Below, one piece after another: positions 9,673 through 19,346 of a DNA stretch of 64,000 nucleotides. Numbering within the stretch: position 1 is the stretch's first letter; each line of letters begins with the position of its first letter. Position numbers and translations under genes: made by a program. The notes beneath the pieces were generated by a model, which saw only the letters and a program-made list of their open reading frames with translations, did not search any database and was not told the origin of the DNA. This DNA comes from Zhihengliuella halotolerans (GTDB lineage Bacteria > Actinomycetota > Actinomycetes > Actinomycetales > Micrococcaceae), in NCBI RefSeq assembly GCF_004217565.1, contig NZ_SHLA01000001.1, positions 310,001 through 374,000 of the forward strand. The letters are read 5' to 3'.

Positions 9673-11153
9673 TTGGCTGCCTCCATCGGCTCGAGCGGCT
9701 GGATGTGCTGGTGGGCGGATGTCGGTGAATCCTCCGTGTCGTGGTCCGCGTCCTCGAAGGAGTCGTCGGGTTCGGCGTCGTCCCACAGGGAACTGTCCGA
9801 ATCGAGCATGTCCTCGCCGTCGCCGTCGACGATGATGTCGACCCGGCTGAAGGCCCCGTTCACATCGAGGGTCAACGACGGGCCCTCGGTCACGTCCGTC
9901 AGGAGATGGTTCTGCGGGGTGGTGACTCCGGAGATCTCCAGCAGCTCCATGCCGTCGGCGGAGGTGACCTCGACGCTCATGAACGGCGCCGCGCCGTCGA
10001 GGTAGACCGGGATGTCCCCCGGCACGATGATGGTGGTGCGGCTGAACGCGGTGTTGAAGGGAACGCTCGTGTCTTCTTCGATGGATGACATGTAGGTGAG
10101 GTCGGTCCGGCTGCGCGAGAAGGCGTAGACGCCCTCCCTGTGGTCGGTCAGGGAGTCGTAGGAGTCGGTCCAGAAGAGGCCGTGGTTGCGGTAGTCGCTG
10201 CCGCCGAGAGCGCCGGAGAAGAGTCCGACGATCAGGGCGGGGATCAGCAGGAGCACGGCCCAGCCGGTCAGGGCGCCGCCCGAGCGCTTGCTCAGCGCCG
10301 CCGCGACCAGGCCGGCGCCGACGACGGTCAGGGCGACCGCGGTCGCGACCGTCCAGGCCCAGAAGCTGATGCGCGTCTGGGAGAAGTAGTCGGCCGCGAG
10401 TACTGCGGAGCCGGCGAGGAGCGCGACGCCGAGGACGATCGCCGTGGACGCTCCGCTCAGGCGTGCGTGCCGCGGGCGGGGCGCCGGTGCCGGCTTGGGC
10501 GGCTTCGGCGGGACGTACGACGACGGCGGGGCGGGCTGGGGCGCCGTCGTGCCGGATCCGCCGGGGGCGTCCCCGGAGCGTGTAGCTGCTGCGAACGGTG
10601 CCGCGCTGCCGGGTGCCGGCGCGGGACCGAAAGCCGGGGCTCCCGGTGCGTAGGCCGCGGTCCCCGGGGCGGGCGGGGCGTCCTTGCCGGGGGCCGGCGG
10701 ACCGCCCGGCGCCGCGCCCTGTGCGGCGGAGCGGTTGCGGTGGCGGGCGACGAAGAACCACACGACGAGGCCGACGAGACCGAGGAAGACGAGGCCGCCG
10801 AAATCGACGACGTCGCGGTCCCAGAACCGCGGGCGGAACCAGTCGGCCGTGCCCAGGACGAGCAGCACCAGCGCGCCGGTGAAGCCCATCGTCCAGTTGC
10901 CGCGGCCGACCTCCTGAACGTGGATGCGGCCGGTCGGGCCGGGCAGCAGCGCCCACGCCAGGCCGTAGAGGAAGAGGCCGACGCCCGTGAAGAGGACGAC
11001 GATCAGCACGATGCCGCGCACGAGGATCGGGTCGAGCCGGGTGCGCGCGGCCAAGCCGGACGCGACGCCGCCGATCCAGCGGTCGGAACCGCGCTGCAGG
11101 TCGAGCGAGCGCAGCCAGCGGAAGAAGGAGTGTTCGGCAGGTGTCGAGTTCAT
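9669..11153 (-). CDS. large PspC-domain membrane protein with C-terminal beta domain
   Basis: A 494-residue protein. Residues about 8-75 are a PspC domain (GSDRWIGGVASGLAARTRLD, then two hydrophobic segments ending YGLAWALLPG). Further helices lie near 85-125, a Pro/Ala-rich linker spans 135-225, and four helices span about 230-320. The extracytoplasmic C-terminal part (about 345-440) contains SRTTIIVPGDIPVYLDG and LDVNGAFSRVDIIVDGDGED, reminiscent of the beta-helical adhesin-like C-terminal domains found in LiaF-type proteins. An acidic tail closes the protein. First gene of its operon, divergent from the PspC-fused kinase; a role in sensing envelope damage is inferred. Confidence 0.82.
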   Translation of the reverse strand: MNSTPAEHSFFRWLRSLDLQRGSDRWIGGVASGLAARTRLDPILVRGIVLIVVLFTGVGLFLYGLAWALLPGPTGRIHVQEVGRGNWTMGFTGALVLLVLGTADWFRPRFWDRDVVDFGGLVFLGLVGLVVWFFVARHRNRSAAQGAAPGGPPAPGKDAPPAPGTAAYAPGAPAFGPAPAPGSAAPFAAATRSGDAPGGSGTTAPQPAPPSSYVPPKPPKPAPAPRPRHARLSGASTAIVLGVALLAGSAVLAADYFSQTRISFWAWTVATAVALTVVGAGLVAAALSKRSGGALTGWAVLLLIPALIVGLFSGALGGSDYRNHGLFWTDSYDSLTDHREGVYAFSRSRTDLTYMSSIEEDTSVPFNTAFSRTTIIVPGDIPVYLDGAAPFMSVEVTSADGMELLEISGVTTPQNHLLTDVTEGPSLTLDVNGAFSRVDIIVDGDGEDMLDSDSSLWDDAEPDDSFEDADHDTEDSPTSAHQHIQPLEPMEAAK

Positions 11154-11278
11154 GACTCCATCCTTCCCGCCCGCCGCCCGGCCCGCTATTGGGGTCTGCC
11201 CTGAACGGACCCTGATTCGGACCCCGGGTTCCCTTGAAAAGCGGCCCCGGGGCGCCGTGCGCGTGCTTTAGTGGTTCC

Positions 11279-12646
11279 ATGAGCACCATGCACACTCCCG
11301 CTGAGGCGCCCGGCGAGCAGGCCGAGCGGCCGCCACTGTTGCGCACGGAGGCCCGGATCGTCGCCGGCGTCTGCGCCGGGCTGGCGGCCCACCTCGGCAC
11401 TGGCACGCGCACGATGCGCGTGCTCATGGTCCTGCTCGCGCTCGCCGGCGGGGCGGGCCTCGTGTTGTACGCGTGGCTGTGGGTGCTCGTACCCAGCCAG
11501 ACCGACGCCGCACGCTCGGCCGAGGCGATGGGTGCCGGCCGCCGCCGCAACCTGGCCGAGGCGATGCGCGAGCTGCCGCGCCAGGGCTTCGGCGAGAACC
11601 CCACGGGTTCCGCGGCGCGCTACGTGCTCGTCGGGGCGGCCTGCCTGATCGCCGGCCTGCTGCTGTTCGCGCAAGTCAGCGGGCTCGATTTCGCGTGGCA
11701 GCTGATCTGGCCGGCCGTGCTCATCACCGCCGGCGCGGTGCTCGTGTGGACGCAGATCGACGTCGAGCGCTCCCGCGCCGTGGCGGCCGCCGCCGGGCAC
11801 GGCGACGCCGGCCGTCCGAGCCGCTGGAGCCTGTGGCTGCGGTTGGCCGCCGGGCTCGCACTCGTCGTGACCGGGCTGATCCTGCTCGTCGCCCAGTCCC
11901 TGACGGTGGAGGCGCTGTGGTCCGGGGCGCTGCTCGCGTTCGTGGTGCTCGCGGGCCTCGTCGTCGTGCTGTTGCCGTGGGGGCTGCGCTTCTGGCGCGA
12001 CTTCACGACGGAACGGGCGAGCCGCGTGCGCGCGGCCGAGCGCGCCGACATCGCGGCCCACCTGCACGATTCGGTCCTGCAGACGCTCGCGCTGATCCAG
12101 AAGCGCGCGGGCGACGAGGCGCACGTCATCCGGCTGGCCCGCGCGCAGGAGCGCGAGCTGCGCCGCTGGCTGTATCAGGAGTACGACGTCGAGCCGACGA
12201 ACGTCGGCGAGGCGATCAAGGCGGAGGCCGCGGAGCTCGAGGCCCATCACGCGGTCAGGATCGACATCGTGACCGTCGGTGCACTCGACGGCGGGGCGGG
12301 CCAGGACGCGCTCGTCGCGGCCGCGCGCGAGGCCATGCTCAACGCCGCCAAACACGCCGGCGGAGCCGTCTCCGTCTACGTCGAGGGGCGGCGGCCGCCG
12401 AACGGGCCGGCGACGGTCGAGGTGTTCGTACGCGACCGGGGCACCGGGTTCGACCCGGACGATGTGGCCGAGGACCGGCTCGGCGTGCGCGAATCGATCG
12501 TGGGGCGCATGCGCCGTCACGGCGGGAGCGCCACCATCCGTTCGGGAGAGAATGGAACCGAAGTGGCCCTGAAGCTCGAATTCGGGGACGGCCGGGCGCG
12601 CAGCGCGTCCAGCGCCGAACCCGACAACACCGAGGACGGAACATGA
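11279..12646 (+). CDS. PspC-fused sensor histidine kinase
   Basis: A 455-residue membrane kinase. Residues about 18-75 form a PspC domain (EARIVAGVCAGLAAHLGTG, LYAWLWVLVPSQ). Four further helices lie near 115-160 and 185-235. The cytoplasmic part begins with the DesK/NarL-type phosphoacceptor AHLHDSVLQTLALIQKR (His near residue 263), followed by the ATPase boxes AREAMLNAAKHAGG, VRDRGTGFD and GVRESIVGRMRRHGGSA. It would phosphorylate the response regulator encoded next, whose ATG overlaps its stop. No Shine-Dalgarno precedes the ATG; TTTAGT ends six bases upstream, so the transcript may be leaderless. The PspC module presumably reads membrane stress. Confidence 0.9.
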   Translation: MSTMHTPAEAPGEQAERPPLLRTEARIVAGVCAGLAAHLGTGTRTMRVLMVLLALAGGAGLVLYAWLWVLVPSQTDAARSAEAMGAGRRRNLAEAMRELPRQGFGENPTGSAARYVLVGAACLIAGLLLFAQVSGLDFAWQLIWPAVLITAGAVLVWTQIDVERSRAVAAAAGHGDAGRPSRWSLWLRLAAGLALVVTGLILLVAQSLTVEALWSGALLAFVVLAGLVVVLLPWGLRFWRDFTTERASRVRAAERADIAAHLHDSVLQTLALIQKRAGDEAHVIRLARAQERELRRWLYQEYDVEPTNVGEAIKAEAAELEAHHAVRIDIVTVGALDGGAGQDALVAAAREAMLNAAKHAGGAVSVYVEGRRPPNGPATVEVFVRDRGTGFDPDDVAEDRLGVRESIVGRMRRHGGSATIRSGENGTEVALKLEFGDGRARSASSAEPDNTEDGT

Positions 12647-13329
12647 ACAACTCTGACCAGATGCCCTCCGGGACGCGGGAGGCGGCGCCGATCGACGTCG
12701 TCGTGGTCGACGACCATGCGATCTTCCGGGCCGGCCTCAACGCTGAGCTCGACGCGCGGCTGAACGTCGTCGGCGAGGCCGCGAGCGTCGAGCAGGCCGT
12801 GCAGGCGGTGCGCGAGCTGCGGCCCGCCGTCGTGCTGCTCGACGTGCATCTGCCGGGCGGGCGCGGGGGCGGCGGTGCCGAGGTGCTGGCCGAATGCGCG
12901 GGCGAACTCTCGCGGACCCGGTTTCTGGCGCTGAGCGTCTCGGACGCCGCCGAGGACGTCGTGACCGTCATCCGGGCCGGGGCTCGCGGCTACATCACCA
13001 AGTCCGCCTCCGGGAAGGACATCTCCGACGCCGTGGTGCGGGTCGCCGGCGGGGACGCGGTGTTCTCGCCACGGCTGGCAGGATTCGTGCTGGACGCGTT
13101 CGGCACGGGGGCTGCGGTGAGCGCGGACGACGAGCTGGACCTGCTCTCGGCGCGGGAGCTCGAGGTCATGCGGCTCATCGCCCGCGGCTACTCCTACAAG
13201 GAAGTGGCCAAGGACCTGTTCATCTCGGTCAAGACGGTGGAGACCCACGTCTCCGCCGTGCTGCGCAAACTGCAGCTCTCCAACCGGCACGAACTGACCC
13301 GGTGGGCCGTGGACCGGCGCATCCTCTAG
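12643..13329 (+). CDS. NarL/LuxR-type response regulator, partner of the PspC kinase
   Basis: A 228-residue regulator. The receiver has VVVVDDHAIFRAGL, the phospho-accepting aspartate in VVLLDVHLPGG and the lysine in GYITKSASG. The C-terminal helix-turn-helix reads LSARELEVMRLIARGYSYKE ... VKTVETHVSAVLRKL. Its start codon overlaps the kinase stop (ATGA), so kinase and regulator are translated together. By analogy with LiaRS/VraSR-like systems it may control the divergent PspC operon (inference). A long bidirectional hairpin follows. Confidence 0.92.
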   Translation: MNNSDQMPSGTREAAPIDVVVVDDHAIFRAGLNAELDARLNVVGEAASVEQAVQAVRELRPAVVLLDVHLPGGRGGGGAEVLAECAGELSRTRFLALSVSDAAEDVVTVIRAGARGYITKSASGKDISDAVVRVAGGDAVFSPRLAGFVLDAFGTGAAVSADDELDLLSARELEVMRLIARGYSYKEVAKDLFISVKTVETHVSAVLRKLQLSNRHELTRWAVDRRIL

Positions 13330-13373
13330 GGCCGCCGGACCAACGCAGGCTCTAGCGGAGGCCGGGCCGACCC

Positions 13374-13426
13374 GCAACGACGAGTGGCGGCCCGGAGATG
13401 GACTCGGGCCGCCACTCGTTCGTTGC
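13374..13426. terminator. bidirectional terminator between response regulator and aminotransferase
   Basis: A stem of about 21 bp built from GCAACGA-CGAGTGGCGGCCCG and its complement CGGGCCGCCACTCG-TTCGTTGC, loop of about 10 bases. It lies between two convergent genes and can serve both. Confidence 0.75.
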
Positions 13427-13447
13427 GGTGCTGGAGGTGCGGCAGCC

Positions 13448-14641
<1,194 letters not shown>

Positions 14642-14911
14642 ACGCGAGTGTCTCGCTTTCGTGTGCGTGCGTGCGTGTGGGCGGGCGGCTCCAGCTTAGT
14701 CTGCCCTCACCTGCGCGCACCAACGGTGCGCGCGCTTTACGTCGCGGCACGACGACGGCGCTTTCGGGCCACGTTCCGGGCTGCCGGATCCGGTGCTCAC
14801 CGCCCCGCGGTCCGGGGAGCGCGCGGACCCGCGGACGCTCGGTTCGACTTGCGCCGCCCAATTGCGTAAACTTGTTCCTCGGTGTTGGAAAACGCCACGA
14901 TCAAGCGCGAC
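14642..14911. other. intergenic region between aspC and tRNA-Trp
   Basis: About 270 bases between divergent transcripts. I see no protein frame with actinobacterial codon character here. It should contain the aspC promoter, but no convincing -35/-10 pair stands out on the minus strand. GC-rich inverted fragments exist but no long hairpin. Confidence 0.5.
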
Positions 14912-14942
14912 TTGCGGGCCTAGCCCGAAAAGGCCGTATGAT
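14912..14942 (+). promoter_or_regulatory. candidate promoter of tRNA-Trp (and secE-nusG)
   Basis: TTGCGG (14912-14917) and TATGAT (14937-14942) are separated by 19 bases. The -10 box is good, the spacing is long. It ends 17 bases before the tRNA. Confidence 0.5.
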
Positions 14943-14959
14943 CGGGTGCAACGCATCAA

Positions 14960-15032
14960 AGGGTAGTGGCGCAATTGGTAGCGCAGCGGTCTCCAAAACC
15001 GCAGGTTGCAGGTTCGAGTCCTGTCTGCCCTG
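14960..15032 (+). tRNA. trpT: tRNA-Trp (anticodon CCA)
   Basis: A 73-base cloverleaf: acceptor AGGGTAG/CTGCCCT with one G-U pair and discriminator G, D arm GCGC/GCGC, anticodon stem GCGGT/ACCGC with loop CTCCAAA (CCA at 14992-14994), variable loop AGGTT, and T arm GCAGG-TTCGAGT-CCTGT. No CCA end is encoded. tRNA-Trp directly before secE is a common actinobacterial arrangement. Confidence 0.96.
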
Positions 15033-15156
15033 CGCAGTGGCAATCACGGGCAACCGTGACGTGCTCAGCGAAATCCACGTCACGGTGTCTCGCAGGTCTC
15101 GAGGGACCAGCGGGGCACCGTGACTGTTTCACTACACATGACTGGAACGAGGAACT

Positions 15157-15420
15157 GTGACCGAGATCGCGGCTGGCAGCTCGAACAATTCGCAGAGCCC
15201 CAAGGGTGACCGACGGGGTGTCTTCGCTGCGATCGCGCTGTTCCTTCGCCAGGTCGTCTCGGAGCTGAAGAAGGTCGTCATCCCGACGAAGCGGGACTGG
15301 TTCAGCTACACGCTGATGGTCCTCGGCTTCGTCGCCGTCGTGATGGTCATTGTCAGTGCACTGGACTTCCTGTTCGGGCAGGCGTCGATCTTCGTCTTCA
15401 CGAACCAGCTGGAACAGTAA
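15157..15420 (+). CDS. secE: preprotein translocase subunit SecE
   Basis: An 87-residue protein with the SecE core FLRQVVSELKKVVIPTKRDW, an amphipathic segment followed by one membrane helix (YTLMVLGFVAVVMVIVSALDF). SecE stabilises SecY in the general secretion channel. Only one transmembrane helix is present, as is usual outside enterobacteria. The start is GTG at 15157, preceded by GAGGA. It lies between tRNA-Trp and nusG. Confidence 0.95.
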   Translation: MTEIAAGSSNNSQSPKGDRRGVFAAIALFLRQVVSELKKVVIPTKRDWFSYTLMVLGFVAVVMVIVSALDFLFGQASIFVFTNQLEQ

Positions 15421-15505
15421 GTCTCACACGCGGTCACGACGGGCCGGACGCGGCTGCCGCACGATGAATACTTCTGGTTAACCAGTAATAGAAAGCAGGA
15501 ACCTA

Positions 15506-16354
15506 GTGTCCGATCAGGAACTCGAAGCGCAGGGCAACGACGAGAACGTCGAGCCGGCAACCGAGACCGCCGCCGAGCAGGCGCCGGCCGATTTTGCTGT
15601 CTCCGAGGCTGACGAGCAGTCCGAGTCGACTGAGACCGAGTCCACCGAGCCGGCTGCGGCGGAAACCGCCGAAGAGCCCGCGGCTGCCGACGCCGAGCCG
15701 TCCGAAGACTCCGAGGACGTTGCGGCCGAGGAGGCCGAGCCCGAGGTCGACCCGAAGGAAGAGCTGCGCACCAAGCTGCGCCGGCAGCCGGGCGACTGGT
15801 TCGTCATCCACTCCTACGCTGGCTACGAGAACCGCGTCAAGGTGAACCTCGAGACGCGTGCCCAGACCCTCAACATGGAGGATTTCATCTACGAAATCCA
15901 GGTCCCCATGGAAGAGGTCGTGGAGATCAAGAACACCGCCAAGAAGATCGTCCGTCGCGTTCGCATCCCCGGCTACGTGCTGGTGCGCATGGACCTGACG
16001 GACGAGTCGTGGGGTGCGGTTCGCCACACGCCGGGCGTCACCGGCTTCGTCGGCAACGCCCACGACCCGGCCCCGCTGAGTCTGGACGAGGTGTTCTCCA
16101 TGCTCGAGCACACGGTTGTCACCGAGGAGACGGACAAGGGCTCAAACAAGCCGGGCCGTGCTCCGATCACCGAGGTCAACGTCGACTTCGAAGTCGGCGA
16201 GTCCGTGACCGTGAACGACGGCCCGTTCGAGACGCTCCCGGCAACGATCTCGGAGATCAAGCTCGAGACCCAGCAGCTGGTCGTGCTCGTGTCGATCTTC
16301 GAGCGCGAGACGCCGGTGACCCTCTCGTTCGGTCAGGTCACCAAGATCCAGTAG
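15506..16354 (+). CDS. nusG: transcription termination/antitermination factor NusG
   Basis: A 282-residue NusG. The NGN domain starts near residue 92 ([20 protein letters not shown]) and contains [16 protein letters not shown] and [12 protein letters not shown]; the C-terminal KOW domain has [16 protein letters not shown] and [19 protein letters not shown]. The N-terminal ~88 residues form a very acidic Glu/Ala/Ser-rich extension, about twice the length of the enterobacterial protein overall; such extensions occur in other actinobacteria. It binds RNA polymerase and rho or S10. Start GTG at 15506 with CAGGA six bases upstream. A 12-bp palindrome CTGGTTAACCAG lies at 15474-15485. Confidence 0.95.
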   Translation: MSDQELEAQGNDENVEPATETAAEQAPADFAVSEADEQSESTETESTEPAAAETAEEPAAADAEPSEDSEDVAAEEAEPEVDPKEELRTKLRRQPGDWFVIHSYAGYENRVKVNLETRAQTLNMEDFIYEIQVPMEEVVEIKNTAKKIVRRVRIPGYVLVRMDLTDESWGAVRHTPGVTGFVGNAHDPAPLSLDEVFSMLEHTVVTEETDKGSNKPGRAPITEVNVDFEVGESVTVNDGPFETLPATISEIKLETQQLVVLVSIFERETPVTLSFGQVTKIQ

Positions 16355-16365
16355 CATTGAAGCTT

Positions 16366-16402
16366 CGGCCTCCTTCGGACCGCTTTGACCGGTAGGAGGC
16401 CG
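16366..16402 (+). terminator. hairpin after nusG
   Basis: CGGCCTCC and GGAGGCCG form an 8-bp stem around a loop of about 21 bases that can itself pair (CGGACCG/CGGT). It lies 12 bases after the nusG stop; no T-run. It may only reduce read-through to rplK. Confidence 0.45.
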
Positions 16403-16484
16403 TCCGGCTGCCGCGCCACGGCGGCCGACCCCCTGACGCACGCTCCTGTGCACCAGGGAAACGCAATGAGAAGAAGGACCCGAC

Positions 16485-16916
16485 ATGGCCCCCAAGAAGA
16501 AGGTCACCGGCCTCATCAAGCTGCAGATCCAGGCAGGCGCCGCCAACCCGGCACCGCCGATCGGACCCGCGCTTGGTCAGCACGGTGTCAACATCATGGA
16601 GTTCTGCAAGGCTTACAACGCGGCGACTGAGTCCCAGCGCGGCAACGTGATCCCTGTGGAGATCACGGTCTACGAAGACCGCTCCTTCACCTTCGTCACG
16701 AAGACCCCGCCGGCAGCCGAGCTGATCAAGAAGGCAGCAGGCGTGCAGAAGGGTTCGGCTACCCCGCACACCGTCAAGGTTGCGAAGCTGACCCAGGCGC
16801 AGTGCGAGGAGATCGCCGAGCAGAAGATGGTCGACCTGAACGCCAACGACGTTAAGGCCGCCGCCAAGATCATCGCCGGCACCGCCCGCTCCATGGGCAT
16901 CACCGTCGAGGGCTAA
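16485..16916 (+). CDS. rplK: 50S ribosomal protein L11
   Basis: A 143-residue L11, beginning [18 protein letters not shown] and containing [20 protein letters not shown], the thiostrepton-site N-terminal domain, and the RNA-binding C-terminal part with [10 protein letters not shown] at the end. L11 forms the GTPase-associated centre with 23S rRNA and L10/L12. AAGGA precedes the ATG. Order nusG-rplK-rplA is standard. Confidence 0.97.
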
Positions 16917-17052
16917 GACCCTCACCCGCTCCGAATCCTCGGGGCACCCCCATTATCAAATAGATCTCGCCGGCCACCGGGCCGTGACGGGACACAGTGG
17001 CAGGGTCGAGCGCGACCCATACAGACCACGACTGCATAAGGAGAACAAGCAG

Positions 17053-17757
17053 ATGGCAAAGCGCAGCAAAGCATACGAGGCAGCTGTAGCCAAGATCGAG
17101 GACGGCAAGCTGTACTCGCCGGCCGAGGCAGTGGCCCTGGCCAAGGAGACCGGCTCCGCGAAGACGGACGCGACCGTTGAGGTCGCTTTCCGCCTGGGCG
17201 TCGACCCGCGCAAGGCAGACCAGATGGTCCGCGGCACGGTCAACCTCCCGCACGGAACCGGCAAGACCGCTACCGTGGTCGTCTTCGCCAACGGTGACAA
17301 GGCCGAGGCCGCCAAGGCCGCCGGCGCCGACTTCGTCGGCTCCGACGACCTGATCGAGAAGATCCAGGGCGGCTGGACCGGCTTCGACGCCGCGGTCGCC
17401 ACCCCGGATCTGATGGGCAAGGTCGGCCGCCTCGGCAAGATCCTCGGCCCGCGTAACCTGATGCCGAACCCGAAGACCGGTACCGTCACCATGGACGTGG
17501 CCAAGGCTGTGGGCGACATCAAGGGCGGCAAGATCGACTTCCGCGTCGACAAGCACTCGAACCTGCACTTCATCATCGGCAAGGTGTCCTTCGACGCCCA
17601 GAAGCTGGCCGAGAACTACAGCGCGGTCCTCGAAGAGGTCCTCCGCCTGAAGCCGACCTCCTCGAAGGGTCGCTACATCAGCAAGGCCACGGTCGCCACG
17701 ACCTTCGGCCCGGGCATCCAGGTGGACCCGAACGTCACCAAGGTCGTCGTCGGCTAA
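17053..17757 (+). CDS. rplA: 50S ribosomal protein L1
   Basis: A 234-residue L1, beginning [20 protein letters not shown], with the typical [20 protein letters not shown] and ending [10 protein letters not shown]. It forms the L1 stalk and in many bacteria represses its own operon by binding the rplK-rplA leader. ATG 17053 follows AAGGAGA by about 9 bases; the in-frame extension to 16984 is not L1-like. The 136-base gap after rplK holds no other frame. Confidence 0.97.
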   Translation: MAKRSKAYEAAVAKIEDGKLYSPAEAVALAKETGSAKTDATVEVAFRLGVDPRKADQMVRGTVNLPHGTGKTATVVVFANGDKAEAAKAAGADFVGSDDLIEKIQGGWTGFDAAVATPDLMGKVGRLGKILGPRNLMPNPKTGTVTMDVAKAVGDIKGGKIDFRVDKHSNLHFIIGKVSFDAQKLAENYSAVLEEVLRLKPTSSKGRYISKATVATTFGPGIQVDPNVTKVVVG

Positions 17758-17777
17758 TCGACAGACCTGAGCCGCAT

Positions 17778-17810
17778 GTGGCCGTCGTCCCCGACCGGGA
17801 CGGCGGCCAC
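17778..17810. terminator. terminator after rplA
   Basis: GTGGCCGTCGTCCC and GGGACGGCGGCCAC form a 14-bp stem with one G-U pair and a five-base loop, between rplA and a convergent GNAT gene. No long T-run on either side. Confidence 0.65.
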
Positions 17811-17858
17811 ACGCGTATCACCGGTCGACGACGACGAGGCGGCCTGGTGCCGGTTGCC

Positions 17859-18413
17859 TCACGGTCGGTCGACGCGGTAGATGTAGTGCAGCGGGTCATC
17901 GAGGGGATTGTCGGGACGCATCGGCGCCTCGGCAACGCGGCGCAGACCGGCCTTCTCCGCAGCCCGCCACGAGGCGGTGTTGGCGGCGACCACGGCGATG
18001 AAGACAGCCGGCGCGTCCGGGTAGTCCGTCCACGTGCTGTTCAGTACGCGGGTGATCATCAGCGTTCCGAGGCCGCGTCCGCGCAGTTCGGGCCGGCCGA
18101 TGAGGTAGTCGAGCTGAACGGCGCCCGGGGGCAGCTCGACGACGGCACCGTAGCCGGCGGCCTCGTCGGGGTAGTCGGCGATGGCGGATCGCTGCAGGAG
18201 TCCGATGGGCCGGCCCGACAGACAGATCACCAGGTCCTCGCCCGGTTCCTCGCCCCGGATGCTCGCGGCGAAGTCGCGCTCGACACCGGCTTGCGTGGAG
18301 TCGTGGTTCCACCAGCGTGCTACCGCCGGTTCGTGCAGCCAGCCGGCCAGCAGGGGCAGATCGTCGCGAACAAGCGGCCGCCAGGTGAGCTCTGCATCCT
18401 GAAACGATTCCAT
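17859..18413 (-). CDS. GNAT acetyltransferase resembling AAC(6')-type enzymes
   Basis: A 184-residue acetyltransferase. TWRPLVRDDLPLLAGWL, then VARWWNHDS, VQLDYLIGRPELRGRGLGTL (acetyl-CoA loop R-G-R-G-L-G) and AANTASWRAAEKAGLRRVAE follow the order of aminoglycoside 6'-N-acetyltransferase-like and related small-molecule acetyltransferases. Resistance function cannot be inferred from this; many members have unknown substrates. I chose ATG 18413 because the fold starts there; the frame is open to 18587 but overlaps the rplJ promoter. It is inserted antisense between rplA and rplJ. Confidence 0.82.
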   Translation of the reverse strand: MESFQDAELTWRPLVRDDLPLLAGWLHEPAVARWWNHDSTQAGVERDFAASIRGEEPGEDLVICLSGRPIGLLQRSAIADYPDEAAGYGAVVELPPGAVQLDYLIGRPELRGRGLGTLMITRVLNSTWTDYPDAPAVFIAVVAANTASWRAAEKAGLRRVAEAPMRPDNPLDDPLHYIYRVDRP

Positions 18414-18453
18414 GCCGCCCAGTCTAGGCAGCGAGCATCCGCTGGAGTCGATT

Positions 18454-18481
18454 TTGCGAGCGGGCGTCCGGACGGTAGAGT
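18454..18481 (+). promoter_or_regulatory. promoter of rplJ-rplL
   Basis: TTGCGA (18454-18459) and TAGAGT (18476-18481) are separated by 16 bases, followed by a purine-rich start region. It lies between the divergent GNAT gene and the L10 leader. Confidence 0.6.
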
Positions 18482-18487
18482 TGTCCC

Positions 18488-18725
18488 TACCTAAGACCGT
18501 CGGTCGGTGTGTGTTCGGAATCTGAGTTGTCAGAAGAAGGCGTGCATCTGAAAGATCCTCGTAGAGGACGGCCCACGCAGGTGACACTTTCTTCGAAAGC
18601 CGCGCGACGTCGTCGTACTGACCGTGGTTCCTGAAGCCCTGTGCACCTGCACGGGGCGTTTTTTATGTCCAGCCTACCCGGGCGGGATCTGGCCGACACC
18701 CGACACTCACCCCGGAAGGAGGGTT
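18488..18725 (+). promoter_or_regulatory. candidate L10 leader of the rplJL mRNA
   Basis: About 240 untranslated bases precede rplJ, a position where many bacteria carry the L10-binding autoregulatory leader. It has several short helices, for example GATCCTCGTAGAGGA-type pairing near 18555-18573 and CTTTCTTCGAAAG at 18591-18603, and ends with an intrinsic terminator (18636-18664) ahead of the strong SD GGAAGGAGG. The arrangement suggests transcriptional attenuation by free L10(L12)4 (inference from position and structure). Confidence 0.6.
18636..18664 (+). terminator. attenuator-type intrinsic terminator in the L10 leader
   Basis: GCCCTGTGCA and TGCACGGGGC pair over 10 bp (one G-U) around CC and are followed by GTTTTTT. 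It is the clearest rho-independent terminator of the window yet lies 61 bases before the rplJ start codon, inside the leader. Confidence 0.8.
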
Positions 18726-19274
18726 ATGGCAACGCCGAACAAGGTCTCCGCAGTTGAGGAGACCATTGCAGACTTCAAGGAGTCGAACGCCGCTGTCCTG
18801 ACCGAATACCGCGGGCTCTCTGTTGCGCAGCTCAAGGAATTGCGCCGTGCGCTTGGTGCAGACACCAAGTACTCGGTCGTCAAGAACACCCTGACTGGCA
18901 TCGCTGCCAAGGAAGCCGGCGTCGACGCGTTCGACGGCCAGCTTGCCGGCCCGACCGCCATCGCCTTCATCAAGGGCGATGCAGTTGCCGCAGCCAAGAG
19001 CCTGACTGAATTCGCCAAGAGCAACGAGAAGCTGGTCGTCAAGACCGGTTACTTCGAGGGCAAGGCAATGACCGCTGCAGAGGTTGCCGCTCTGGCAGCC
19101 CTGGAGTCCCGCGAGCACCAGCTGGCTCGTGTTGCCGGCGTACTGCAGGCTCCGGCCTCCGCAGCCGCCCGCATCATCGAGGCACTGCGCGCCAAGCGCG
19201 AAGAGGGCGGCGCTGAAGCTCCCGCCGCAGAGGCCGAGGAAGCACCCGCTGCCGAAGCCGCCGAAGAAGCCTAG
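18726..19274 (+). CDS. rplJ: 50S ribosomal protein L10
   Basis: A 182-residue L10, beginning [20 protein letters not shown] and containing [17 protein letters not shown] and the C-terminal helix that binds L12 dimers ([20 protein letters not shown]). The tail is an acidic Ala/Glu-rich stretch of about 25 residues, common in actinobacteria. ATG 18726 follows GGAAGGAGG. Upstream leader with attenuator suggests autoregulation. Confidence 0.97.
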   Translation: MATPNKVSAVEETIADFKESNAAVLTEYRGLSVAQLKELRRALGADTKYSVVKNTLTGIAAKEAGVDAFDGQLAGPTAIAFIKGDAVAAAKSLTEFAKSNEKLVVKTGYFEGKAMTAAEVAALAALESREHQLARVAGVLQAPASAAARIIEALRAKREEGGAEAPAAEAEEAPAAEAAEEA

Positions 19275-19346
19275 AGCTTCTTCCACCCCCTAAAGCACAT
19301 CTCTGCGGCGCCTAGAGGCGCCGCCCCAAGGAAAGGACGCCACACC

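Noticed and set aside
15474-15485. Perfect 12-bp palindrome CTGGTTAACCAG before nusG as an operator
   Set aside because: It lies between secE and nusG in one apparent transcript, close to the SD; a single short palindrome is insufficient evidence.
17859-18587. N-terminal extension of the GNAT protein to 18587
   Set aside because: It would cover the rplJ promoter and leader start; the GNAT fold begins at Met 18413.
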